A DNA stretch of 64,000 bases from Albula goreensis (lineage: Eukaryota; Chordata; Actinopteri; Albuliformes; Albulidae): positions 17,451,792 through 17,515,791 of the forward strand of contig CM040765.1 in assembly GCA_022829145.1 (NCBI GenBank), given 5' to 3'. The position numbers and the translations under genes were made by a program. The notes beneath the pieces were generated by a model, which searched no databases, was not told the DNA's origin, and saw only the letters and a list, made by a program, of their open reading frames with translations. Below, one piece after another: positions 55,001 through 64,000 of the stretch (position 1 is its first letter; each line of letters begins with the position of its first letter).

Positions 55001-55789
55001 AAAATTGCTGAATTATTTTAGAAATAGCTGGGCATGATGTGTAGACTAAAATAAATTTTCACATCCTGGGACCCAGCAGGTCGATGGTTTTATTTTACTA
55101 GTATGCTATATGTAAATGTTTTATTTAAAAAAGGTTTCACTTGTAGTTTATTCAATTTTAGGCTGACAGAGAGGTAGTGAAAGTATAGATAGCTGGCCAC
55201 TGAGGCTAAACAGAAACCCTTCAAAGACAGAATCATGAAAAAAAATTAAACGATGCTGAACAACGTTAAAGAGATTGGCCGGGTAAAAAATCCAGCATAC
55301 ATACGGCAACAAGTTATAGGTTAAAAAGAATATAAATTTAAAATACACGTAATATGTCCAGTAGAATGTCACTAACGTAGACAAAAAAATCTATGGAAAC
55401 ATGCGAACTGCTAATATCAATTTAGTCTATGTAGTCTTCTATGTTTTACCTCAAATTACGCACTACACCTTTTCATTCGCAAATTATAACATCAGAAGAC
55501 TAACACAATCTGATTTTTCTTCCTTACCCTCCAGTTTCATTCCGACACTGATGCATTTCTGAAAGCGACAAAAGGGACATCTTTTCCTTTGTGTTTTGTC
55601 GATTTTGCAGTCTTGGTTCTCTGCGCAGTTATACCTCTTATTATTTTGAACCGTTCTCTTGAAAAATCCCTGCGAAAGAAAGCTGTCATTATAACAGAAC
55701 CATTTAACAGAAAGAAAAGGCCACGGTGACAGCAACTGTTTTACCACGCCAAGTAAGCCTACACAACAACAACAATAATAATAATAACT

Positions 55790-55820
<31 letters not shown>

Positions 55821-56031
55821 TCATCATCATCATTACAAATGTTAAATTATAACGACATTTTACATTTAAATGTATTATAATTTATTATAATATCAGTTTC
55901 AATGTGGCGTGCTTCTCTTCTTAAAATACCTTACAACTTTCGCAGGTTAGCAGACCGTAGTGGTATCCGGACACCTTATCCCCGCAAACCGGACACAGTT
56001 CCTCCAGATCTACGTCATACACGTAGTCCAT
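48997..56031 (-). CDS. nr5a1: Nuclear receptor NR5A1 / steroidogenic factor 1 (6 coding exons)
   Basis: Exons on the - strand: 56031-55930, 55669-55528, 54804-54092, 51746-51627, 51159-51012 and 49250-48997. They give 1479 nt and 492 aa; human is 461 aa, the difference lying in the hinge. Zinc finger 1 uses Cys13/16/30/33 and finger 2 Cys49/55/65/68. The P-box is CESCKGFFKR. The FTZ-F1 box ([20 protein letters not shown]) follows and lets NR5A proteins bind DNA as monomers. Both SUMO sites are kept: LKLE at Lys119 and IKSE at Lys201. The ligand domain keeps phospholipid-contact Tyr465 and Lys469 (human Tyr436/Lys440) and the AF-2 helix LLIEML (480-485). Family role: activates steroidogenic enzyme genes and directs gonad and adrenal/interrenal development. 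[14 protein letters not shown] and the nek6-psmb7 neighbourhood favour nr5a1. A fish NR5A paralogue such as nr5a5 is a less likely alternative, suggested by [11 protein letters not shown]. Confidence 0.9.
49251..51011. other. nr5a1 last intron
   Basis: 1.76 kb with a CT-rich tract (50446-50640) and a CA/CATG tract (50688-50780). Nothing else recognisable. Confidence 0.6.
51012..51159 (-). CDS. nr5a1: nr5a1 ligand-domain exon
   Basis: It encodes [20 protein letters not shown], then [20 protein letters not shown] and FKFLILFNP plus one base of Asp, 148 nt. The acceptor is CTTGACAG and the donor GTGAGC. The Gly and Leu of QAGATL match pocket residues Gly341 and Leu344 of human SF-1. Confidence 0.93.
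51190..51620. repeat. Long interrupted (TG)n tract in the nr5a1 intron downstream of exon 5
   Basis: About 430 bp of TG repeats with AGTG, CATG and ATAT interruptions, including a pure block at about 51445-51476. It ends about 6 bp from the exon donor at 51626. In the nr5a1 transcript it reads (CA)n. Confidence 0.9.
51627..51746 (-). CDS. nr5a1: nr5a1 ligand-domain exon (helices 4-5), flanked by repeats
   Basis: A 120-nt phase 0-0 exon encoding [20 protein letters not shown] and then [20 protein letters not shown]. The acceptor is CTGTGCAG and the donor GTGAGT. It carries the NR signature region of the ligand domain. A long CA tract begins about 26 bp to one side and a TG-rich tract about 6 bp to the other. 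Confidence 0.95.
51773..51901. repeat. (CA)n tract in the nr5a1 intron upstream of exon 5
   Basis: Mostly pure CA, uninterrupted from about 51830 to 51901. In the nr5a1 transcript it reads (UG)n and ends about 26 nt before the exon acceptor, so it sits at or near the polypyrimidine tract. Confidence 0.9.
51902..54091. other. Remainder of the nr5a1 intron upstream of exon 5
   Basis: Contains a TG tract (52037-52072), a CA tract (52959-53037) and a LINE remnant (53565-53825). No exon seen. Confidence 0.6.
53565..53825 (+). mobile_element. Degenerate non-LTR retrotransposon reverse-transcriptase fragment
   Basis: One frame reads [20 protein letters not shown], and after a frameshift the next reads [20 protein letters not shown], later [10 protein letters not shown] and AQRRATKLV. 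This matches the well-known LINE region with YLGV, an LGCI motif, an EYCVQ-like motif and VQRRATKL. Antisense to nr5a1; inactive. Confidence 0.65.
54092..54804 (-). CDS. nr5a1: nr5a1 large exon: FTZ-F1 box, hinge, start of ligand domain
   Basis: A 713-nt exon (acceptor ATGAGCCAG, donor GTAAGG) encoding the FTZ-F1 box, a Pro/Ala/Gly-rich hinge of about 150 aa, and the first ligand-domain helices ([20 protein letters not shown], then [12 protein letters not shown]). The hinge has a six-Gly run and Ser-Pro sites near IKSE. The GC-rich codon use fits the hinge composition. Confidence 0.95.
54805..55527. other. nr5a1 intron between finger-2 exon and hinge exon
   Basis: 723 bp, AT-rich. Nothing recognisable. 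Confidence 0.6.
55528..55669 (-). CDS. nr5a1: nr5a1 coding exon with second zinc finger
   Basis: It encodes [20 protein letters not shown], then [20 protein letters not shown] and SVGMKLE plus one base, 142 nt. The acceptor is CTTTCGCAG and the donor GTAAGG. All four finger-2 cysteines are present. Confidence 0.95.
55773..55818. repeat. (AAT)n microsatellite
   Basis: AAT triplets with one ACT interruption inside the intron between the two zinc-finger exons, about 100 bp from the finger-2 exon, followed by ATC triplets. Confidence 0.85.
55930..56031 (-). CDS. nr5a1: nr5a1 coding exon with first zinc finger
   Basis: ATG at 56031-56029 begins [20 protein letters not shown] and the exon ends LLTCESCK before donor GTATTT. 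The 34 codons end at the same point as the human exon. The reading frame stays open upstream of this ATG to a probable acceptor (TTGACGGCAG), so an upstream start is possible. Confidence 0.93.
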
Positions 56032-56067
56032 TCCTTTCAAGTGAATGCCTGCCGTCAAAAAGCATGA

Positions 56068-56073
56068 CACGTG
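56068..56073 (-). promoter_or_regulatory. nr5a1: CACGTG E-box just upstream of the nr5a1 start exon
   Basis: A palindromic E-box lies 37 bp before the ATG. An E-box bound by USF-type factors is a known essential element of the mammalian NR5A1 proximal promoter. Whether a promoter sits here or further upstream is not shown by the sequence. A second CACGTG occurs at 57658-57663. Confidence 0.3.
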
Positions 56074-56342
56074 CCATATATGATAAATATGATGAACAGA
56101 AAATCTATATTTTCACTATTGTATACTTTCATAAATACATACATAAACAAATTTGGGTTTGGAATAGACTAATTGTATTTCGAGTCTTTAGAAACTTCTA
56201 CGATTATTTTTAGCTTTTAGCTGAAGACCCGCGCCAACAGAAAAAAGGTAATGCACTTGTTCTAAACTAAAAATAAAAATATAGAAAGGGATGTTGTAAA
56301 AATATGAGTAAAGTCTGCTATGGAAACCCATACTGCACAACG

Positions 56343-56362
56343 ACAACAACAACAACAACAAC

Positions 56363-56426
<64 letters not shown>

Positions 56427-56427
56427 T
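56343..56427. repeat. (AAC)n-(AAT)n compound microsatellite
   Basis: AAC triplets followed by about 22 AAT triplets, lying in the presumed first intron of nr5a1. It creates an artificial Tyr/Cys-rich frame on the - strand. Confidence 0.95.
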
Positions 56428-56751
56428 AGGTAGAAGATGTAGAAGCCTATTATGTAGGCTATTGTCTTTATGTGGCCCTGTTGCACGTTTCCTGTTACAT
56501 CAGGGAAGTACAATTGCCTACCACTGGATTTTACTAATGAATGAATAAACATACAGGTAACCTAAAACACTTGCGTTTATCTCAGCGAATTTTTATATTC
56601 TTGGCGTGTAACAACCTAGAGGAAAAAAAACATGTGAGGGAAAAAAGCAATCTTACTGAGAATTTTCACCTTGAGGAAATGAACAGTGCGCACATGTTTT
56701 GTCCTCGATTTAAATCTTTACAATATATTCTGACGGGCCCAGGGTAATTAC

Positions 56752-56809
56752 CTGAGTCGCTCTCCTCACACTCGACACGGTTAAAATCCTCTTCAGTCTG
56801 GAACAACAT
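56752..56809 (-). other. nr5a1: Probable upstream exon of nr5a1, possibly coding
   Basis: The - strand holds an open frame ending ECEESDS before donor CAG|GTAATT at 56752. If joined to the acceptor at 56049-56050 (exon from 56048), the frame runs straight into the known ATG. The first in-frame ATG of the run MLFQTEEDFNR is at 56809-56807. This would add 25 residues, giving 517 aa. Mammalian NR5A1 has a non-coding first exon here, so it may instead be 5' UTR. Confidence 0.4.
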
Positions 56810-56949
56810 CAGGGACAACGGTCCCGATAGCAGCGTTGCCGCCGGCGCCTCTCGACTTGTCGGTATCTCCGTGGAGGGTGGCCACAAAAACCTTAAAAAA
56901 CTGGGAACTGGACTCAACGAAAAAGACAATGTGCATGCCCACAGACGCA

Positions 56950-59900
56950 ATCACGGGTACTATTTGCAGAGATAAAAATGGAGAATAAAGAAATAAATGC
57001 TGATGATTAAGAATGAGAGGAATGTAAGCCTCCTATCTGTGAAAGTTATCCATGCCCTGCGGCAGCCCGCCTCGCCAGGGGCAGATGTAAGGACGCAGTT
57101 TGACAACAAACACACCGCCAGCTGACTGAGAAACACCTTATAATTGTTGTCGTCATCATTATCATCATCGTCGTCATCATAGCCATCCGCAATTCATCAT
57201 TTGTAATAGTCTCCATTTATCCATTTTAACATTCTCCATCTATTGTTTCAATAATAATAATAATACTAATAATAATAATCGTACTGTTATAATTGATGGA
57301 CATTGGCACAAATCAGTTGGCTTGGTTTAAACATTGCAATCAAACTATTATTTCTTTCCCAGCGCATAATTTCTAACCACAAATAACCAATACAATGAAA
57401 AAAAAATTCCACTGATATACTGTCCAGTTACTGGTTACTGTCCAGCTTTCTTATATATTTCTAGCTCTTTCCAAAAGGAAAAGAGACCTATTGGCCAGCG
57501 ACCTAGGGGAAAATTTAAATACCACCTCAACAATCCTTTAACATAATACTGTTTTCTTTGCGCTACCTGTTAGGTACATAATTTTGTCCGGAATAGTTTA
57601 TTCAAAAAGAGTATTCGTAGCCCGCTTAGCGACATGTCTGTAATAAACGAAGAAAGCCACGTGGATACGTCTTTCTATAGCCTACATTCTGCATATGCTA
57701 ATGAGGGTATATTTATTGGTTAATTGTGTCCTAATCGCTAAAGATGGTCAGAGGAACAGTAATATTGAATCTGAAAATAAAAATATAAAAAAATGAATAA
57801 AATTATTGTTATTTTTATTGTTATTATTATTATTGTAGTTGTTATTATATTTTATATATTTTAAAATAAGATACATTCATGTATCAATTTTACATGAACA
57901 ATTTCATAAGTATAAGTTGATGTTTGGGCTCAGTTGGGCTATAGTTTGAATTGATACAAACGAGTCGAGGAGCCTGATAAATGTATAAATAAGATCATTC
58001 ATTAAAATGACAAAGAAATGTCACGTCGACATCCTTTGCTGCGTGTGCACTCATTGTCAACATTTTTTCAGGTTTTCTCGCGCGCTTCTGAGCCTGCCAC
58101 TTATTTGGATAGAGTCACATCCTATGACGCAGTGAAATTGCCCCCCACCCCCCCAATTCAGTTGGACATAGCTATGCAATACACAGGACAGGATTTTGCC
58201 CAGAATCATTTGCCCGAATGCAAGCTACTTAACAATTTAAAAATTACATTTGATCAAGTAGTGTTCTAAAATCTATTTTAAAATTGTAAAAATGGTAGCT
58301 TATGATATATGAGCCGTGGTTGCAAAACGAAACCATATATTTACGTTTAAACACAGGATGAAGGATGATTAAGGTATATTCCCTAAAATTTGGTAAACCA
58401 ATAACCAACCGTGTTGAAGAGTGAATTCAACGAAGTTTTTTCAACAAGTGTATTGAAAAAGTGTATTGTAGCTACATAAGCAAACAAGTTATTTGGTAGA
58501 TTAGCTCGAACATAAATTATTTTAAGACAATGAAAGCCTGCTAGAAATGGTGACCAAAATGCAACTGCCATGCGCCTACACAAATGTATCATTTCACGGA
58601 ATTTTTTCCCACCCTTATTCCTCGTATTATTCCGTATGCAATCATATGAACGGCAGCCTAAACTCTCGTTCCGACGTTTGTATTTAGTGACACCTTGTAA
58701 TTGCAATAGCAATTACACATTATTAACATAATAATAACGCTCTGCTTACTACGGAAGAGCCCATATTTTTTCTCCTCACGGGAAACATATCTTTATTAGC
58801 TATTCCACCTTAATTCACGGTGGAATAATTAACTTTGATTAAGATTTAATTTGTGGTGCAAATACCAAATCAAATTCTTATTATGCATGTCACAGTTGAA
58901 GAACATAAAAGGACATTGAAGGACATTAGCATATACTGAGAAAAAAACAAGTTTTTTTTTTGCTAATAACACTTTTCTGGTACTATATGTGGTCGTATCA
59001 TTACCACAACCATTTGGTCAAATTGTTCTAAAAGGCATCCCCCATTAATTTTGAGAAAAGAAAATTATTTTGTGCTATTTAGAAATTTTTTTTCAAACAG
59101 GGTACACTGAATTAAGGTAGGATTGTCACAAAGACAGAATTTTATTCATACAAAATAAATATAATGTTACTAGTGATAATTTGACAATAACGATTCAAAT
59201 CATGATCGTTCTGTCCCAGTAGCAGTGTTAGTTGGGATACGGTCGGCAGTACTTTGAACACATCTTATTTTCTCTTTAAAAACGGGAACTTCTCAATCAG
59301 AGAATAAATGTTGTTGCCACTTAAATCGAAATGCACAAAATAAACCGGGAAGAGGGCGTGTCTTTGGGTTATCTGAAAGTAAAGGTATTGTGCAAAAGCT
59401 GTGCCTGGCATGCTGCAAACATGGGATTAAGGCATGGGTTTTTACGGGCATCAGGTAAAACAGTGGTTTCAGTATCCCATGGTGATAAAATGAAAAAAGA
59501 GTGAAAAAGCACTATCTGCAAGGTTGAGCACAAGAAAAAAATTATAATCAGCATTCATAGTCATTGCTGCTGTAATGATGGTCTGACTTTCTGACAGAAC
59601 AAAATAAAAAATAGAAGTCAAATCTATTTAAAGGTTCAGCTGAGGATCGGGACAAAAGGTAGGCGGTGAAAGAATGCACGAGGTCCACAGCCTCACGACC
59701 CCTCGCCTTTCTCCGTTATCTGGATCTTAGCTCGTTCTGGCGTCAACCTGAGGAGCGCGGTGTACTAAGTCTTGTTATTTTCGGAACAGGCGCTGTGGCC
59801 GCTGTCATTGTTCCCTGCTTTCAGAAATGAAACTGCGCCTCTCTCGTGCGGTGCTAAAACGGAGAGGAACGCTGCAGATTTCACAAGGTCATCCCCACCC

Positions 59901-62900
59901 CCTCCCCGAATTGTGTCCCTTGTCCCTCGCGTTAGCACGGCTCTCCACCTCTTCCGTCTGCGGCCGCTAAAAGATTAATTTCTACACCGCAAATAAATCG
60001 TCGGTTCTCCATGGCATCACAGTTCCCTACTCTTGAGTAACAAGACTGGATGAGCTTCTGAACGTACACAATAAGAATAAAATGGAACACGAATCTGCTT
60101 GCATTTTTTTCCCTGACACACCAAACATTTTATTCTCTTAAAGTGTAATGACTCTGCCTGTTAGGCTCTGAAGTTGTATGCACTTCCGGTCTGCTTTCCC
60201 AAGGAATCAGGATCTACTACGATGTACAGTGTAGAATATGAACAAAAGAAACTAAGAAAAGGGCCAGTCAAGATCTACTACCCAAACAAGGAATACTGTG
60301 AATAATGTGGACTCACCCCAGCTGTAGGAAGTTGTGCTCATGCTCTCCTAAAGCCCAATCTTCAGACCACACCCATGGGCCTGGTGCTGTGTCTTTATCT
60401 CCATTTTAGGAAAAATTTGTTTACTTCTTCAAAAGATGGTTTGAAACAGTGAATGTGCAGTTTGTGCTGCACTTTGACCAGGTTTGAAAGGCAACATTAC
60501 CATCATCAGCATCACCAACGCTCAGTACTCAAGCGCTTCAAAACTCCCCCCAAACCAGGTGAATCCATGCCTTTCACACCTATTTGGAAAGGAGGCACAT
60601 TTGGGCAAAAGTGTTTTGTGTGTGTGGTGTGTGTTAGCCCCCTATTCTGTAACACAAGCCTAATCAGAATGAAATGCGCAGTTGTTGTCTTGGCTGTCCT
60701 TTGGATGAACAAATCAAACCGGGAAGGAGCAGGAGTTTTACCTGGTGTGTGAAATGAGTTTATATTTCAACCCTTACGCAGACACTTTTCCAGTTCAAAG
60801 CAGCTTTCAATAGGTACATTTATTTGGTGCAGGAAATCTTTTTTTGTGTCAAGAGGAAGGCAAAAGTGTGGTTCAAGTGGGGCAAGACACGGTCTGAAAA
60901 GGTGGATTCTCAGTCTGTGGTGGAATATGGGGAGAGAGTCAGCAGCCATTCAGAAGTCTTCAGCCCCATTGGAGAAGGAAAGGGAAACCTGGAGTCTGAT
61001 TGGATGAGGAGGGTGGATGCTTGAGGCTGATTGGATAATGAATGGGTCAAATTGAGTCTGATTGGCTGGAAACTGATCCTCACTGATTATCCCACCAAAC
61101 TTAATTGAAATACCTCTGGCATTTTGTGCAAATATTGGACAACAACTAAAAAATAATACCTTTCACAGAGAGTCAGTATTGCTCTGTTGCACAAAGGAGA
61201 AACATCACTGCTGTGTTGCCTTGGTTACACAGAGAAACAGAACTGTTGTATTACATAAATGCATACCCATACATGCACACATGCACAGACTCTCTCACAA
61301 ACACGGGCACACACACACTCACATAATCTTTCAGTCATCAGGCAAAAATCTTGGTTTGTGCATCACTTCCTGTTGAACATGTCTGTGTTTCATGAATGCC
61401 AAAGAAGGACACATCCCTCTGTGTGTTCGTCATTTCTATGTGGAACTCATGGCTCTATATGCTCACAGAACATTCAGGCCCTACAAAGCAACAAACAGAA
61501 CAAGACTTCTGAAGGGATGTACATTCTATATAAGGAAGATTGATGCTAACTGTAATATAGATAAAAAAAACATCACAAGGGTCTTTGGGTGACACACAAA
61601 GTAAAGGCACATGGTCTTAGTGCAGCTGTGCGTACAGTGGCTGAGGGTTCAAGCTGAGCCCCAGCTGGAATTTACCAGTTTCCTAACAATACAATATTAT
61701 CACACAGTTCATAAGACATGATGGGATAGAATTTTGATTCCATAAATATTGTGAACATTTGGACATTAGACACTGTGATCTTTACAGATTGTGGCCAAAA
61801 GTGTATACTGACTTTTTGCTCAGCTTTTGTTTGGGGAAAAATTGAGGGTAAGCTGGGCGAAGTCATCAGCCTCATCACTCTCTAGTGGCCTCTGCCTGCC
61901 AGCCTGTGTGTCTGCAGGGTCATGAGCTGACCATAGACCCTGCAGTCCTCTAACAGCATATCTGCAGTTTTAAAAATAGAGAAGCCAACTTCATTCTAAG
62001 TCTTGGGGGGCTGGAAAATATAAAACAGATAGATTCAGCAGAAAGTCTGTGGTGGGGCCCCTCTTCATTTAGTGGGATTAACAGGTCCAAGTCCATTTAA
62101 AAGAATTAGTTTCATACACCCCATACAGTATATGAATGTGTGTTGCCTTTTGCCTGTGGAAATAACTACCAAATAAAACTTCATTACTGACACCCTCATT
62201 TCATCGTCATGAGGAAACCATTTCTTAGAGTTAATGATTATCATCATTTCCTCCCTCGTCAACAAAGAATGCTCGTCAACCATTGATTGTGACATAACCT
62301 TTCAACAGCCACTCAGGGAGGCTGTAATTATTACAACAGGCAAACCTGATTGGTCATAACATGTCTGCACTCAGAGCCTGGCCTTGAAACAGAAATGGTA
62401 ACAGCACACAGATGGTCCAGCCTTTCGGATTAATCATGACCAGAAATATATTTTTTTAAATCTACAAGCAGAGTCTTCAAACATAAAATTTACATTCGTA
62501 GACTCAGGTCCGGAGCTCGCTAACACACGCTCCAATGCTATCTTGTTTAGTTCTTCACATTGTGCCGCACAGCCTTCAGAGCAGTTAACCTGCACAAAGG
62601 GAACAATAATACTCCAGTTTGTTTAATTTATATCTCCTTGGTTCAAACCTGATAAAAAAGGTGGCTGCAACTTGAATCTGTTTACAGGTTTGATTCCTTC
62701 CCTCTTCTGCTTTTGTATCATACACTTGCTTTGCAAACCTTTGACTGATGGTAGAGTTTGTCAGTGAGCGTCCTGACGACATTGATGGCGTCTGGTGAAT
62801 AAAATTGCATGCATGGCAAATGACTTTTTCTTTGGTGCTTAACTCCTAGCAGCAGGGCACCATGCTGAGTCTCTGCTTTGGTTGTCTGCAGAGGACTCTT

Positions 62901-64000
62901 GGGAGGACGGCCACTAAAGACATCCTGTGAAGACTAGACACAGCAGAGTCAAATAAAAACCTTTGTGTTGTATGTGCTCAATGTCATCGTCATTTTTCCT
63001 GTTGAACTTGGGTTATTTTTTTTTTTGCCTTTGAACTCATGCTGCTTTATTATACTTTTGATACAATGAGATGATCCAGGTGGGAAAGGGGCTATAATGA
63101 GCCAGCCTGGTTCCAGTTCCACAGGGGGAAAGGGGGTATAATGAACCAGCCTGGTTCCAGCTCTACAGTGGGAAAGGGGCTACAATGAGCCACCCTGGTT
63201 CCAGATCTAAAGTGGGATAGGGGCTATAATGAGCCAGCCTGGCTCCAATTCTGCAGTGGGAAAGGGGCTATAGTGAGCCAGCCTGGTTCCAGTTCCACAA
63301 CGGGAAGGGGCTATAATAAGCCAGCCTGATTCCAGCTCTACATACAATTGATATAAACGTACATGCATGATTCATAGAAGAAAAAGAGTTTAGGTTTCTG
63401 AAAGGGACAGTTAAATAAAACGAAAATTTTAATTTTAGTTAGCAAAAATGCATTTCTAATTAACCGACTCACCATTCACGCTTAACATCCAAATCCAAGG
63501 TTTCATTTAAGAGTTACACGAGGGCACTGTCGCCGTTTTTTTCACGCTGCAGCATACGGCAGGAAAAATCAATAAATCCGTGAAAGAACAAGAACAATAC
63601 CAGCGCCCACAGTTTTTATTCTCTCACCTTACACAGAGCAAGCTCACGCGCCGGGGGATGGAGGCGGGGGGGTGGGGGTGCTCCTTCCGTTCTGCTCTCA
63701 TTGTCACCTCCGAAAGACCCCAGATGAGTGAATTATTGGGTCTTTTTTTAAAGAATGCTCACAATTTCAATTAAAACTAACGAATTAACCCCGCCTTCGC
63801 CGCCACATTACAGCGCACGATCTCGAGAAAACAGTCTTTGTCCCTGAATCACGCTCAGACGCAAGGACACAGCATGCGACCACTCATCTATAATGTCTCT
63901 TGCCGGCTTCTTCTTTCATAAACGCTTGGTATACAACGAAATGTTTACAGCTGATAATTGGTAGTGTTAAAAAGAAATAAATTGAATAACAAAAGGATGC
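56950..64000. other. Upstream region of nr5a1; no gene recognised
   Basis: Contains ATC/AAT triplet tracts (57130-57185, 57250-57285, 57796-57840), a CpG-richer stretch (about 59690-59990), a CA-rich run near 61260-61325 and a 44-bp minisatellite (63080-63341). In human NR6A1 lies upstream of NR5A1, but none of its exons is visible here. Confidence 0.6.
63080..63341. repeat. 44-bp minisatellite, about 6 copies
   Basis: Unit GGGAAAGGGGCTATAATGAG + CCAGCCTGGTTCCAGTTCCA + CAGT recurs with about 85-90% identity. Each copy holds GGCTATAATGAGCC, an inverted repeat with four-base arms. Confidence 0.9.

Noticed and set aside
57000..64000. nr6a1 exons or a miR-181 hairpin expected upstream of nr5a1
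   Set aside because: I scanned by eye for NR6A1 zinc-finger words and the miR-181 seed region and saw neither. They may lie beyond the window.

Overview
The window is vertebrate nuclear DNA, most likely from a ray-finned (teleost) fish. It holds three intron-rich genes with GT-AG splice sites and conserved exon phases, abundant CA/TG microsatellites, minisatellites and tRNA-derived SINEs. I assembled the genes by hand from splice sites, reading frame and remembered family sequences; no database search was run.

Layout. Positions 1-21419 lie upstream of nek6 and hold no coding exon I can recognise. They carry minisatellites (7467-7946, 9464-9840), a non-autonomous hAT-type element with an exact 8-bp target duplication (17340-17736), SINE copies, a LINE remnant, two possible untranslated exons and a pair of NF-E2/GATA-like composite sites. 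nek6 (NIMA-related kinase 6) runs on the + strand with nine coding exons, 21444-34167. psmb7 (proteasome 20S beta-2 subunit) is on the - strand with eight coding exons, 41883-36922, tail-to-tail with nek6. nr5a1 (steroidogenic factor 1, an NR5A/FTZ-F1 nuclear receptor) is on the - strand with six coding exons, 56031-48997, plus a probable upstream exon near 56752. Positions 57000-64000 are upstream of nr5a1 and contain no gene I can support.

The order and orientation nek6(+) - psmb7(-) - nr5a1(-) match the human 9q33 block NEK6-PSMB7-NR5A1. This supports the gene names and argues that the nuclear receptor is nr5a1 rather than another NR5A paralogue. The human gene between PSMB7 and NR5A1 (ADGRD2) is not seen here. 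The three products have no obvious shared pathway: a mitotic kinase, the trypsin-like proteasome subunit, and the master regulator of steroidogenic and gonadal development. The arrangement reads as conserved synteny, not as a functional operon.

Points most worth a second look: (1) nr5a1 exon 5 (120 nt, frame-neutral) sits between long complementary repeats, (UG)n just upstream and (CA)n just downstream in the transcript, a layout that could drive skipping or circularisation of a ligand-domain exon. (2) nek6 exon 4 lacks one T and is frameshifted, although everything around it is intact. (3) An upstream exon splices in frame to nr5a1 and could add about 25 N-terminal residues. (4) A 47-bp satellite in nek6 intron 6 looks like the amplified A-box half of a tRNA-SINE. 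(5) psmb7 exon 3 ends inside a degenerate tandem repeat that copies its own splice donor.
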